From NCBI GenBank assembly GCA_021823625.1, contig JAKANS010000021.1:1-47853 (forward strand): 47,853 nt of DNA, in the 5' to 3' direction. Source of the DNA: a bacterium (lineage in GTDB: Bacteria > Verrucomicrobiota > Verrucomicrobiia > Limisphaerales > J093). The translations under genes and the position numbers were made by a program. The notes under the pieces were generated by a model. It ran no database searches, was not told the origin of the DNA, and was given only the letters and a program-made list of their open reading frames with translations. Positions within the stretch are counted from its first letter, which is position 1. Each line of letters starts with the position of its first letter. Shown here one piece after another: positions 24,372 to 32,795 of the stretch.

Positions 24372-26344
24372 GGGGTGGAAGCGCGGTTGGCCGGCGCGGG
24401 CGCCGGGGATTCCCGCGGGCAGTCGTACTGGGCGCCGAGGTCGATCCATTGCGCGAGGGTCCGCAGTTGCTGCGGGTCGAGCGGCGGGCCCTTGCCGGGG
24501 GGCGGCATCAGCTTCACCGGGCGCGACGGGGCGCCGGGCGCGGGTTCACTGGCGTCCCAAGGCCGGTCGGTCCTGGTGCCGGTCACCTGCCAGACGAGCC
24601 AACTGGTGCGGGCCCGGCCGGCATCCACATAGCGGCCGGGTCGTGGCCGGCCGGCTCCGGCTTCGCCGGACCAAGGAGTCATCAGCCGGGCGTAGGTGGC
24701 AGCCAGCTCCGCCTCGCTGGAGGAGGGCGCGGCCAGAGGCAGGCCGGCCGGCGTGTCCCCCTCCCCATGGCAGCCCGCCGCGGCGCAATGGCGTTGCAGC
24801 ATCGGAGCGATGTCGTCGCGGAAAGTCACCGTGCGCCGCTGCGCAGGCGGCAGGACGAGGCGGTTCGAAGGCCGGCGCAGGGCGAGCACATACTCGTTTT
24901 CCGGCACCAGTTCCGGGTCCTCATGGCAGCCGATGCAACCACGCGTTTCCTTTTGTTTGACCCAGACCCAACCGCTGGTGCCCAGCGCCAGGCCGCGCTC
25001 GTCGAGCGTTTGCAGCAGCAGCGGCGTGTCCGCCGGCACCTCCACGTTGAACGAACCGTCGGCCTCGACGGGCGCTTCGCCCACCAGCCGCCGCGCCACG
25101 AACGGCCAGTTCGTCCCGGACACTCCGGCGGGCGCGGCGGCGCCGGGAAGACCTTCGATGAACCGCACGCGTTTGATCTCGCCGGGCTTCAGATGAACCG
25201 GGCGCAGCGGATCGGCGGTATAAGCGTTCAGGCCGTAAAACACCCCGGTGTCGAATTTCGGGTTCACCACCGTGGAATGCCCGTCGGGCCGCGCGCGGGC
25301 GCGCACCGGCTTCGCCTGCACATCATGGAACTCGGGATCGTCGAAGACCGGCTCGCATCGGCCCGTGTCCGCGTCGAAAGTCACGATCGCAAAGGTGCCC
25401 TCACCCGCGGCGGGCCGGCGCGCAACGAATACGGTGTTGGCACGCAGCGGCGTCGGGTGCAGGAAGACGCTCTGCCCCGGTTCGCTCAGCCGCCGATAGC
25501 TGGCCGCTGGCCGGCTTGCCACGAGGCAGGCGAGCTGCCCGGTGCCGAGCCAGCCGGGGTCGTCGCTTTCCACAAAGACCACCAGCCCGCCCTCGGTGGC
25601 GCAGGGCATTCGTTGGACCCGCCGGCCGGCCACGCCGCCGTAGAGTTCCATGTCGGCACCCTCGATGTGAAGGGCGTGAATCCCCATCCGCGCGGGGCCG
25701 CCTCCCGGTTCCTGGGAATAGGTCTCCGCCGCGTAAATCACCCGGCCATCCCACATCTGGAAAGGGTCGAGGTTGTGATTGGGGCTGAAGGTCAGCCGCC
25801 GCAGTTCGGTGCCGTCGAGCTTGAGGTTGTAAAGGCTGGAACCGGCCGCGTGACCGGCCTCGTTGACCGTGGCTGCCCGGCTGACGAAGACGAACGTGAA
25901 CCACGGCTCGGGCGAATCCAACGTGAACAGCGTGGAGACATGGATCGGCATGCGCGCGTCCAAGTTCTCCGGACTGACCGGCCGCAGGCCCTGGGCGTCC
26001 AGGTCAATTTCCCAAATCCGCCAGCGAGCCTCCCCGTCCCTCCGGCCCGCGAAGAGAGCCCTTTGGCCATCGAAACTCACGTCCGGATCGCACGCGGAGG
26101 CGAAACCCGTGCTGAGCACGCGCAGGTCACCGGCCGGCGACCGCACCACAATCCGGGCGTGCTCGAACGGGTCGGCGCAAACCAGACCGCGGGGCTCCGC
26201 GTCCGCAGGGGCGGCCATTTCCGAGCGCGGCACCTGCGTGATCAGCAGCGGAAAATCGCCACTGGCCGGCCGCCCGGCGAGCCCGAAGGCCAACCCGCCC
26301 AGCAGGACGCTGGCGCGCCATGCAAGTGGCCGCGAACGGTTCAT
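24368..26344 (-). CDS. HzsA-related propeller protein with CxxCH and CX4CH haem-like motifs
   Basis: 658 residues with a signal peptide (ASVLLGGLAFGLAGRPASG). The first two thirds form a TolB/WD40-like propeller (CDPDVSFDGQRALFAGRRDG, LTFSPNHNLDPFQMWDGRVI, PCATEGGLVVFV). A beta domain follows, then CIGCH at 470-474 and an atypical CAAAGCH at 520-526. The end KLMPPPGKGPPLDPQQLRTL has a Met like the axial ligand of PVC cytochromes. The layout matches proteins annotated as hydrazine-synthase-alpha-related in PVC genomes. That family name does not mean hydrazine synthesis: no partner HzsB/C or anammox gene is present. ATG at 26344 overlaps the Rid-family stop (ATGA). Confidence 0.78.
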   Translation of the reverse strand: MNRSRPLAWRASVLLGGLAFGLAGRPASGDFPLLITQVPRSEMAAPADAEPRGLVCADPFEHARIVVRSPAGDLRVLSTGFASACDPDVSFDGQRALFAGRRDGEARWRIWEIDLDAQGLRPVSPENLDARMPIHVSTLFTLDSPEPWFTFVFVSRAATVNEAGHAAGSSLYNLKLDGTELRRLTFSPNHNLDPFQMWDGRVIYAAETYSQEPGGGPARMGIHALHIEGADMELYGGVAGRRVQRMPCATEGGLVVFVESDDPGWLGTGQLACLVASRPAASYRRLSEPGQSVFLHPTPLRANTVFVARRPAAGEGTFAIVTFDADTGRCEPVFDDPEFHDVQAKPVRARARPDGHSTVVNPKFDTGVFYGLNAYTADPLRPVHLKPGEIKRVRFIEGLPGAAAPAGVSGTNWPFVARRLVGEAPVEADGSFNVEVPADTPLLLQTLDERGLALGTSGWVWVKQKETRGCIGCHEDPELVPENEYVLALRRPSNRLVLPPAQRRTVTFRDDIAPMLQRHCAAAGCHGEGDTPAGLPLAAPSSSEAELAATYARLMTPWSGEAGAGRPRPGRYVDAGRARTSWLVWQVTGTRTDRPWDASEPAPGAPSRPVKLMPPPGKGPPLDPQQLRTLAQWIDLGAQYDCPRESPAPAPANRASTP

Positions 26345-27030
26345 GCGTTGCCCCCGCGACAAAGGATCGCCATCGCTTCGATTTCAACCAACAGGTCGCT
26401 GCGGCAGATGCGGGCCTGAATGCCGGTGCTGGCCGGAAAAGGAGCCAGCCCGAGTGCGCGATAGAACTCGTTGCGGACGCAGTTGAACGCGTCGTCGTCG
26501 CGTTCGATGTCGCGGATATAGCAAGTGGTGCGGACCACGTCGTGCCAGGAGGCCCCCTCGCTTTTGAGCAGTTCGGTGAGGTTGTGGTACGTGCGCCAGA
26601 GTTGGGCACGGAAATCGCCGGGGTACAACGTCTCCCCCTATTCACCGACACTCGCTGTCCCGCTGATCAGCAGATGCGTGACGCCCCCGGGCAAGTCCAC
26701 CCGGAGGCCGCGGGTGAAGGCGCTGCCGTAAGCGGGGGCTTCGTTCAGCACGTGCGGAGCGCGGATCGCCCGTTTGCTCAACGAGCCGCCGGACGCCCCA
26801 TTCTTTCCCCCCAGGCAATCGGCGGCGGCGGGGGATGCCGGCGGAAGCCCGAGCGCCAACCGCTCGATTTGTTCGGCCTCCGTGAAGCCCCCATTCGCGC
26901 GGACGTGGTTGACACAAAGGACGGGGGAATCGGCGTGGAAACGCTTCCGTTTGAGCGGTGAGGTCAGCGCAGGCATGTCTGGGTCCAGGTCGGCGGTCAG
27001 TCGTTTTCCGCGTGGGCACAAGGCAACCAT
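26341..27030 (-). pseudogene. Rid (YjgF/YER057c/UK114) family gene interrupted by an in-frame TAG
   Basis: Both halves are in one frame: the first ends LLISGTASVGE then TAG, and the second resumes GETLYPGDFRAQLWRTYHNL and runs to IEAMAILCRGGNA. The position corresponds to a variable residue in the common Rid pattern ISGTAS-x-x-E/D-x-G-x-x-x-x-PGD, so one substitution of a Gln, Glu or Lys codon would create the stop. Without it the protein has about 229 residues, longer than RidA itself, with an N-terminal extension as in chorismatase-like Rid proteins. Its stop overlaps the HzsA-related start, so it is the first gene of the redox cluster. Nonsense mutation, read error and readthrough are all possible; TAG is an ordinary stop elsewhere in the window. 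Confidence 0.75.
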
Positions 27031-27324
27031 CCGGCTCCTGCTTCCGCGGCTTATGGACCCGACCTACGCGATTTCCATGCCAACCGGCATCCGTCTTCCC
27101 CCGCCTACCCCCCCCGCCACGCAGCCCTCGGCCTGCTGCGGGGCGAACGGCCGCCTGGACGTGGTGAACTGGACATGAGGCGGGGGAAGATGGCTCCTCG
27201 GGTGAAGCCCCGACATCAGATACGCAAGGTGCCGCACGGAACCGCAGCTCGCCGCCAGACCTCGAAACTTCGCGCCCCTTGCAATCTGCAATGTCGGCGG
27301 GATTCCGGAGCCGCGAAAAGCCAC
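27031..27324. other. Intergenic region upstream of the redox cluster
   Basis: No convincing gene is seen. It separates the GAFTDA activator gene from the Rid-family gene and probably carries the promoter of the minus-strand cluster. No GG-N10-GC sigma-54 element with a good match was found by eye on the minus strand. Confidence 0.4.
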
Positions 27325-28674
27325 TCAGGTCAGAGTGTCGCCGGCGGATCGCGCCTCGGCCAGACGCAGGTGCTTGAGCTTACGAAACAGCGTACTGGGG
27401 TTGATACCCAGTTCCTGGGCCGCCTGTTTGCGGTTGCCACGGTGTCGGCGGAGCGCGTCGGCAATGACCAGCTTTTCCATCGCTTCCAGGCTCATGGCTT
27501 TGCCAGGGCGGAACAATGCCCTCGCCGCGTCCCCCCGAAGTGGCGGCGGCAGGTGCGCCGGCTCGATCAGTCCGCCCCGGCAGAGGATGAAAGCGTGTTC
27601 GAGGACGTTCTCCAGTTCGCGGACGTTGCCCGGAAAGTCGTACTCCATGAGGCGGGCCAGCACTTCATCGGAGACGCCGGCAATGTCCTTTCCTTTCAGC
27701 CGGTTCAACCGCGCGATGAAGTGTTCCGTCAGCAGCGGGATGTCCTCCCGCCGGTCGCGCAGGCTGGGCAGTTCGATCCGGATCACGTGGATGCGGTAAA
27801 AGAGATCTTCGCGGAAGCTGCCTTTCTCCACCAACTGGCGCAGGCACTTGTTGGTGGCCGCGAGCAGGCGGACATCCGCCGGGACGGACTCGACGCCGCC
27901 CAGCGGTTCGTACACGCGCTCCTGCAGCACCCGCAACAGCCGGGCCTGCATGGCCGGCGAAATGTCGCCAATTTCATCCAGGAAAAGGGTGCCGCCCTCG
28001 GCCAGCGCGAAGCGTCCGGGCTTGTCGCGGCGCGCGTCCGTGAAGGCGCCGGCCTTGTAACCGAACAACTCGGACTCGAGCAGGTTGTCCGGCAAAGCGC
28101 CGCAGTTGATCGCCACAAAGCGCCGGGCGTGGCGTCCCGACAGATTGTGAACGGCGCGGGCAAACAGCTCCTTGCCGGTGCCGCTTGCGCCTTCGATCAG
28201 CACCGAGCTGTCGCTCACCGCAATCTGCGGCAGGATCTCGAAAACCTGCCGCATGAGGACACTGCGTCCGATGATGTCGGAGAACGAATCCTGTTCCTGA
28301 AGCTGGCGCTGGAGTTCCTCGACCACGCGCAAGTCCCGGAAGCTTTCCACCCCGCCCACGACCTTGCCGTGGGCATCCTTGAGGGCGGCCGTCGAGATGC
28401 TGATCGGGATCTTCTGTCCGCGCGGGTCGATGATGTACACGACCTTGTTGACCACCGGCCGGCCCGTCGAGAGCGTTTGCTTCAGCGCGCAGGCATTTTC
28501 GCAAATGCTGGCCCGGAACACATCGCAACAACGGCGCCCCAACGCTTCGGCGCGCTTGATGCCCGTGATGCGCTCGGCGGCCTGGTTGAACGACGTCACC
28601 CGCCATTCGGCATCCACGACGAACACACCGTCGGGAACGTGATCCAGCAAATCGCTCGGCACGGCCGCGAGCAT
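27325..28674 (-). CDS. PAS-domain AAA+ enhancer-binding-type regulator with GAFTDA loop
   Basis: A 449-residue regulator. The PAS domain (about 8-115) contains an unusual Cys cluster, RCCDVFRASICENACALKQTL-like (Cys49, 50, 58, 62), which could hold a metal or sense redox. The AAA+ domain has Walker A EGASGTGKE (161-169), Walker [12 protein letters not shown] and arginine-finger region YDFPGNVRELENVLEHAF. The sigma-54 loop reads GAFTDA (209-214) instead of GAFTGA. The C-terminal Fis helix-turn-helix is NRKQAAQELGINPSTLFRKL. ATG at 28674 was chosen because the PAS fold starts there; the very long open frame further upstream runs antisense to other genes. It sits directly before the redox cluster in the same orientation, so it is the natural candidate regulator. 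Confidence 0.88.
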   Translation of the reverse strand: MLAAVPSDLLDHVPDGVFVVDAEWRVTSFNQAAERITGIKRAEALGRRCCDVFRASICENACALKQTLSTGRPVVNKVVYIIDPRGQKIPISISTAALKDAHGKVVGGVESFRDLRVVEELQRQLQEQDSFSDIIGRSVLMRQVFEILPQIAVSDSSVLIEGASGTGKELFARAVHNLSGRHARRFVAINCGALPDNLLESELFGYKAGAFTDARRDKPGRFALAEGGTLFLDEIGDISPAMQARLLRVLQERVYEPLGGVESVPADVRLLAATNKCLRQLVEKGSFREDLFYRIHVIRIELPSLRDRREDIPLLTEHFIARLNRLKGKDIAGVSDEVLARLMEYDFPGNVRELENVLEHAFILCRGGLIEPAHLPPPLRGDAARALFRPGKAMSLEAMEKLVIADALRRHRGNRKQAAQELGINPSTLFRKLKHLRLAEARSAGDTLT

Positions 28675-28983
28675 AGACCCCGGCGCGCCGCGCGACCAGC
28701 CCCATTGCCAGCCCCATTGCCGCGCCGATTTGCGCCCGAAGGTCGCTCCCGGTCCCTTGAAAATGACCTGGCGACGACCGTCGGTGCCTGGTCCTCTCCC
28801 GCGGGGAGAGAGTCGGGGTGAGGGCGGACGTTGCTGCTCGACCGCCTCGTTCCGGCTGAACCAGGAATGACGAGCCCGGCCGACCCGCCCCCGAATTCGA
28901 CCGGCCCGTCCCTTCCGATGCGGCCTGGCACCACTACTGCTGGATTGATCTCCGGCTGGTCCGGCTGTGGCCGACCGGTGAGC
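28675..28983. other. Divergent intergenic region containing a palindromic repeat
   Basis: This gap lies between the minus-strand activator gene and the plus-strand thioesterase gene. Apart from the repeat at 28793-28824 nothing was recognised. Short open frames cross it but show no protein family. Confidence 0.45.
28793..28824 (+). repeat. Palindromic intergenic repeat
   Basis: CCTCTCCCGCGGGGAGAG followed by AGTCGGGGTGAGGG. The first part forms a hairpin. This kind of sequence is, from general knowledge, a common dispersed element between genes in many GC-rich bacteria; only one copy is present in this window. Confidence 0.55.
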
Positions 28984-29451
28984 ATGAACACCCGACCCAC
29001 CACGCTCGACGACCTGCGGACGCAGATGCATCCGCGGTGCGTCGTTTGCAGTCCCCATCATCCCACCGGACTGTGGCTCACCTTCACGCTCGCGAAGGAC
29101 GGCAGCGTCGCAGCCGTCTTCGCCGGCGGCCCCGCATTCGAGGGGTACCCCGGCTGGTTGCACGGCGGGGTGATCGCGAGCCTGCTGGACGGCGCCATGA
29201 CCAACTGTCTTTTCGCCCACGGCCACGCGGCCCTCACCGGAGAACTCAAGGTCCGCTTTCGCCATCCGGTGGCGGCGGATCGTGCGGCGACCGTTCGTGC
29301 CTGGATCCACAAATCCTGCCCGCCACTCCACCTGACGCGGGCGGAGTTGCGGCAGGACGAGCGGGTGGTCGCGGTGGCTTCCGCCAAGTTCATGGAGCTG
29401 CCGCCGCACGGCAAGCCCTTCGCATGGACCGCCACAAGCGAACACACTTAA
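28984..29451 (+). CDS. PaaI-like hotdog-fold thioesterase
   Basis: A 155-residue hotdog-fold protein. The key helix reads GYPGWLHGGVIASLLDGAM, and the strand LTGELKVRFRHPVAADRAAT follows, both typical of PaaI/YbaW-type acyl-CoA thioesterases. A CVVC pair near residue 20 (HPRCVVCSP) is common in this subgroup. ATG at 28984 was chosen because the fold begins there; a longer frame starts in non-coding sequence. No signal peptide. The MBL-fold gene begins three bases after its stop, so the two are probably co-transcribed, but the acyl-CoA substrate is unknown. Confidence 0.85.
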   Translation: MNTRPTTLDDLRTQMHPRCVVCSPHHPTGLWLTFTLAKDGSVAAVFAGGPAFEGYPGWLHGGVIASLLDGAMTNCLFAHGHAALTGELKVRFRHPVAADRAATVRAWIHKSCPPLHLTRAELRQDERVVAVASAKFMELPPHGKPFAWTATSEHT

Positions 29452-29454
29452 GCC

Positions 29455-30378
29455 ATGAATTCCGACCGCAAGCCCAACGACCCTGCCTCCGTCGCCTCCC
29501 ACCGTCCGGCCTTCCCGACGCCCTCCGATCCCGCCGACCCGGACCCGGTGTGGATCACGACGCTGGTGGAAAACACGGTGAACGGTCGCGAACTCCAGGC
29601 CGAGCACGGACTCGCCTTCCTCATCCATACCCGCCGGCATTGCCTGTTGTTCGACACCGGCCAGAGCGCCCTGCTGGTTCGCAACGCCCACCGTCTGGGG
29701 TTGGACCTCGGTGCCGTCGAAGCCGTCGTGCTCAGCCACGGCCACTATGACCACACGGGGGGCCTGCCGGCGGTCCGCGCGGCGGCTCCCACGGCGCGCC
29801 TGTTCCTGCATCCGGCCGCGGTGGCACCCAAATTTGCGGGCAACCTCGACGGCACGACCCGGGCGGTCGGCCTCAACGCGGCGGCGGCCCAAACGGTTAG
29901 CCAGGCCGGCGACTCCGTGGTGTGGACCGCGAAACCGACCGAGGTGTTGGACGGCGTCTTCGTCACCGGCGCGATCCCGCGGCTCACGCCGTTCGAGGAC
30001 ACCGGCGGGCGGTTCTTCCTGGATGAAGCCGGGACGCGCGCCGACCCGCTGGTGGATGACCAGGCGCTGTTCTTCGACACGCGCGAGGGGTTGGTGGTGT
30101 TGCTGGGTTGTGCCCACGCGGGGGTGGTGAACACGCTCGACGCCATCGACCGATTCACCGGCGGCCGGCCGATTCACGCGCTGCTCGGGGGGATGCACCT
30201 GTTGCAGGCCGGCCCGGAACGGCTGGAGAAAACCGTGGTGGCCATCCGCGGGCGGAATCCTGCCCTGCTCGCGCCGGCCCACTGCACCGGCCTGGCGGCG
30301 GTGGCGCGGTTGTGGACCGAGTTTCCCGGCCAGTGCGGCTCCTGCGCCGTCGGCACAAGCCGGCGTTTCCTCCGGTAG
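29455..30378 (+). CDS. MBL-fold metallohydrolase
   Basis: A 307-residue metallo-beta-lactamase-fold protein. The metal motif HxHxDH is at 95-100 (SHGHYDHTGG), preceded by LLFDTGQSALLVRNA. Later ligands are in LLGCAHAGVVNTLDAI and GGMHLL, with HCTG near the end. This matches the branch often annotated as 7,8-dihydropterin-6-yl-methyl-4-(beta-D-ribofuranosyl)aminobenzene-phosphate synthase-like, although most members have no proven reaction. The first 30 residues are Pro/Asp-rich and probably disordered. No signal peptide; probably cytoplasmic. It follows the thioesterase gene closely. Confidence 0.86.
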   Translation: MNSDRKPNDPASVASHRPAFPTPSDPADPDPVWITTLVENTVNGRELQAEHGLAFLIHTRRHCLLFDTGQSALLVRNAHRLGLDLGAVEAVVLSHGHYDHTGGLPAVRAAAPTARLFLHPAAVAPKFAGNLDGTTRAVGLNAAAAQTVSQAGDSVVWTAKPTEVLDGVFVTGAIPRLTPFEDTGGRFFLDEAGTRADPLVDDQALFFDTREGLVVLLGCAHAGVVNTLDAIDRFTGGRPIHALLGGMHLLQAGPERLEKTVVAIRGRNPALLAPAHCTGLAAVARLWTEFPGQCGSCAVGTSRRFLR

Positions 30379-30468
30379 GCGGACCGCAAATTGAAGTTTG
30401 AAAACCGGCCGCCTGCCTCGCATCTTCGGGCGTCCGGCGCCGATGCCGGGCAATGGCCCGAGTGCGTT

Positions 30469-32562
30469 ATGATCCAATTCCTGTTCCGGAGACCGGCGGT
30501 GGGCTGGCTGGGTGCCCTCGTGAGCGCTGCCGCCCTGACCCACGCTGACGAAGGCATGTGGCTCTTCAACCAACCCCCGCGCGAGCAACTCAAGACCAAG
30601 TACCACTTCGACGTCACCGACGAGTGGTTGCGGCATCTCCAGCTCGCCTCCGTGCGTTTCAACAGCGGCGGCTCCGGCTCGTTCGTGTCCGAGGACGGCC
30701 TGGTGATGTCGAACCACCACGTCGGCGCGGACGCGCTCCAGAAACTCGGCACAAAGGACAAGAACTACCTGCGCGACGGCTTTTTCGCCCGCACCTTCGC
30801 CGAAGAGGTGCCCTGCGTGGACCTCGAACTGAACGTCCTGCAAAGCATCGAGGACGTGACGGCCCGCGTAAATGCCGCCGTGCCCGCCGGCGCTTCGCCC
30901 GAGGTTGCCTTCGCCGCGCGCCGCAAAATCATGGCGGAAATCCAAAAGGAATCGCTCGACCAAACCGGCCTGCGCAGCGACGTGGTCACGCTTTTCCAAG
31001 GCGGCGCTTACCATCTGTATCGATTCAAGCGCTACACCGACGTGCGGCTGGTCTTTGCTCCGGAGCAGCAAATCGCCTTCTTCGGCGGCGACCCGGACAA
31101 CTTCGAATACCCGCGCTTCGACCTCGACATCTGCTTTTTCCGCGCCTACGAGAACGGCAAGCCGGCCCACATCGAGCATTTCTTAAAGTGGAGCCGGGCC
31201 GGTGCCGCGGACAACGAACTCGTCTTCGTCTCCGGCCATCCGGGGCACACCGATCGCCTCCTCACCGTCGCCGAACTGGAATACCTGCGCGACGTGTTCT
31301 TCCCGTACACGCTCGACTGGCTGCACCGCAACGAGGTGCTCCTGACCGCCTACAGCGCGCGCAGCGCGGAGAACGCCCGCCGGGCCCGCGACGACCTCTT
31401 CGGTTTTCAGAACAGCCGCAAGGCGCGCGAAGGCGGGCTGGCCGGCCTGCTCGAACCCCGGTTCTTCACGGAAAAACGGGCCGCGGAACAGAAGCTCCGC
31501 GAAGCCGCCGCGAAGGACGACAAGCTCAAGGAGTTCGCCGGCGCTTGGGACCGGATCGCCGCGGCGCAAAAGATCATCGCCGAACACGCCCTCGAGTACC
31601 GCCTGCTCGAAGCCGGACACGCCTTTGCCGGCAGCTTGTTCGACATTGCCCGCACGCTGCTCCGCGCGGGCGAGGAGCGCGCGAAACCGGACGGCGACCG
31701 CCTGCGCGAGTTCCAGGAATCCAGCCGCGCCTCGCTCGAGTTGGAGCTGTTTTCTACCAAACCGATTTATGACGACTACGAAACGCTGCGGCTGGCCGAT
31801 TCGCTCACCTGGCTGGTCGGCAAGCTCGGTTACGAGAACGAACTCGTACAGCGCGTGCTCGCCGGCAAGTCGCCCCGCGAGCGCGCTTCGGAGCTGGTGC
31901 GCGGGACGCGGGTCAAGGACGTGGCGGTGCGGAAACAACTTTACGCCGGCGGCTCGGCAGCCGTGGACGCCGCGAAGGATCCGATGATCGAACTGGCCCG
32001 GCTGGTCGATCCCGCGGCGCGCGCGGTGCGCAAAATCATGGAAACCCAGGACGAGGTGAAGCGGCAGGCGCACGCGCAAATCGCCCAGGTGCGCCTCGCC
32101 GTCGAAGGCACCAGCGGTTACCCGGATGCCACGTTCACGCTCCGGCTCGCTTACGGCACCGTGAAAGGCTACGAGGAAAACGGCCAGAAAGTGCCCTTCC
32201 AAACCACGTTCCGCGGCCTTTACGAACGCTCCGCCGCGCAAGGCGACCGACCGCCGTTCGACCTGCCACCGCGCTGGGTGAAGCGCAAGCCGAAGCTCAA
32301 CCTGGACACGCCGCTGAACTTCGTGAACACGGCCGACATCATTGGCGGCAACTCGGGCAGCCCGGTGGTGAACCGTGCCGGCGAACTGGTGGGCATCATC
32401 TTCGACGGCAACATCCAGTCGCTCGTGCTCGATTTCTACTACACCGACACCGTGGCCCGCGCCGTGGCGGTACACTCGCAGGGAATCCTCGAGGGCTTGC
32501 GCAAGGTTTATCAGAACACCCGCCTCGCGGACGAACTGGAAGGCAAGCGGCCGACAAAGTAG
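30469..32562 (+). CDS. S46 family serine peptidase (dipeptidyl-peptidase 7/11 type)
   Basis: A 697-residue exported peptidase: signal peptide (LGALVSAAALTHA), then DEGMWLF, the usual mature start of S46 enzymes. The catalytic His is in MSNHHVGADAL (about 83), the Asp region in GGDPDNFEYPRFDLD, and the nucleophilic Ser in IIGGNSGSPVVN. The segment IIFDGN carries Gly where DPP11-type enzymes carry Arg, suggesting a preference for hydrophobic rather than acidic P1 residues. S46 enzymes release dipeptides from peptide N-termini in the periplasm and support peptide use as a carbon source. Full length for the family. It lies 90 bases after the MBL-fold gene. Confidence 0.92.
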   Translation: MIQFLFRRPAVGWLGALVSAAALTHADEGMWLFNQPPREQLKTKYHFDVTDEWLRHLQLASVRFNSGGSGSFVSEDGLVMSNHHVGADALQKLGTKDKNYLRDGFFARTFAEEVPCVDLELNVLQSIEDVTARVNAAVPAGASPEVAFAARRKIMAEIQKESLDQTGLRSDVVTLFQGGAYHLYRFKRYTDVRLVFAPEQQIAFFGGDPDNFEYPRFDLDICFFRAYENGKPAHIEHFLKWSRAGAADNELVFVSGHPGHTDRLLTVAELEYLRDVFFPYTLDWLHRNEVLLTAYSARSAENARRARDDLFGFQNSRKAREGGLAGLLEPRFFTEKRAAEQKLREAAAKDDKLKEFAGAWDRIAAAQKIIAEHALEYRLLEAGHAFAGSLFDIARTLLRAGEERAKPDGDRLREFQESSRASLELELFSTKPIYDDYETLRLADSLTWLVGKLGYENELVQRVLAGKSPRERASELVRGTRVKDVAVRKQLYAGGSAAVDAAKDPMIELARLVDPAARAVRKIMETQDEVKRQAHAQIAQVRLAVEGTSGYPDATFTLRLAYGTVKGYEENGQKVPFQTTFRGLYERSAAQGDRPPFDLPPRWVKRKPKLNLDTPLNFVNTADIIGGNSGSPVVNRAGELVGIIFDGNIQSLVLDFYYTDTVARAVAVHSQGILEGLRKVYQNTRLADELEGKRPTK

Positions 32563-32795
32563 CCGGTGCGTCGGCTAGATAACTTTGGATCACCTCAAAC
32601 GTCTGGTACGCGTCAACACCGGAGATGTAGTCGCGCACAACGGCAAGCCGTCGCTTGTGACGGTCCTAGGAGGACCTGAGGTTCATCACTTACGAGACGC
32701 ATCAAGAGCCTTTGAACGATAATATAGGTGATCCGGGGTGATTCACGATCGGCGAGGCGAGCGCAGCGACTCCCTCGCCCCCGCCGACGGTGAGG
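32563..32795. other. Convergent intergenic region
   Basis: This stretch lies between the S46 peptidase gene and the convergent PVC CxxCH gene. Base composition is lower in GC than in the neighbours. Short open frames occur (for example one containing DYISGVDAYQTFEVIQ on the minus strand) but none has a clear start, length or family. No hairpin with a T-tract was seen. Confidence 0.4.

Noticed and set aside
20949..24632. A 1227-codon open frame on the plus strand opposite the decahaem and CRTAC1 genes
   Set aside because: The minus strand has ten CxxCH motifs and DxDxDG loops, which establish the real genes; the opposing frame is a high-GC shadow.
24368..26344. Hydrazine synthase and anammox metabolism
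   Set aside because: Only an HzsA-related architecture is seen; the partner subunits and other anammox genes are absent, and such proteins are common in non-anammox PVC bacteria.
28675..31179. Upstream extension of the GAFTDA activator to 1284 residues
   Set aside because: Beyond 28674 the frame runs antisense to the thioesterase, MBL-fold and S46 genes, which have clear catalytic motifs.
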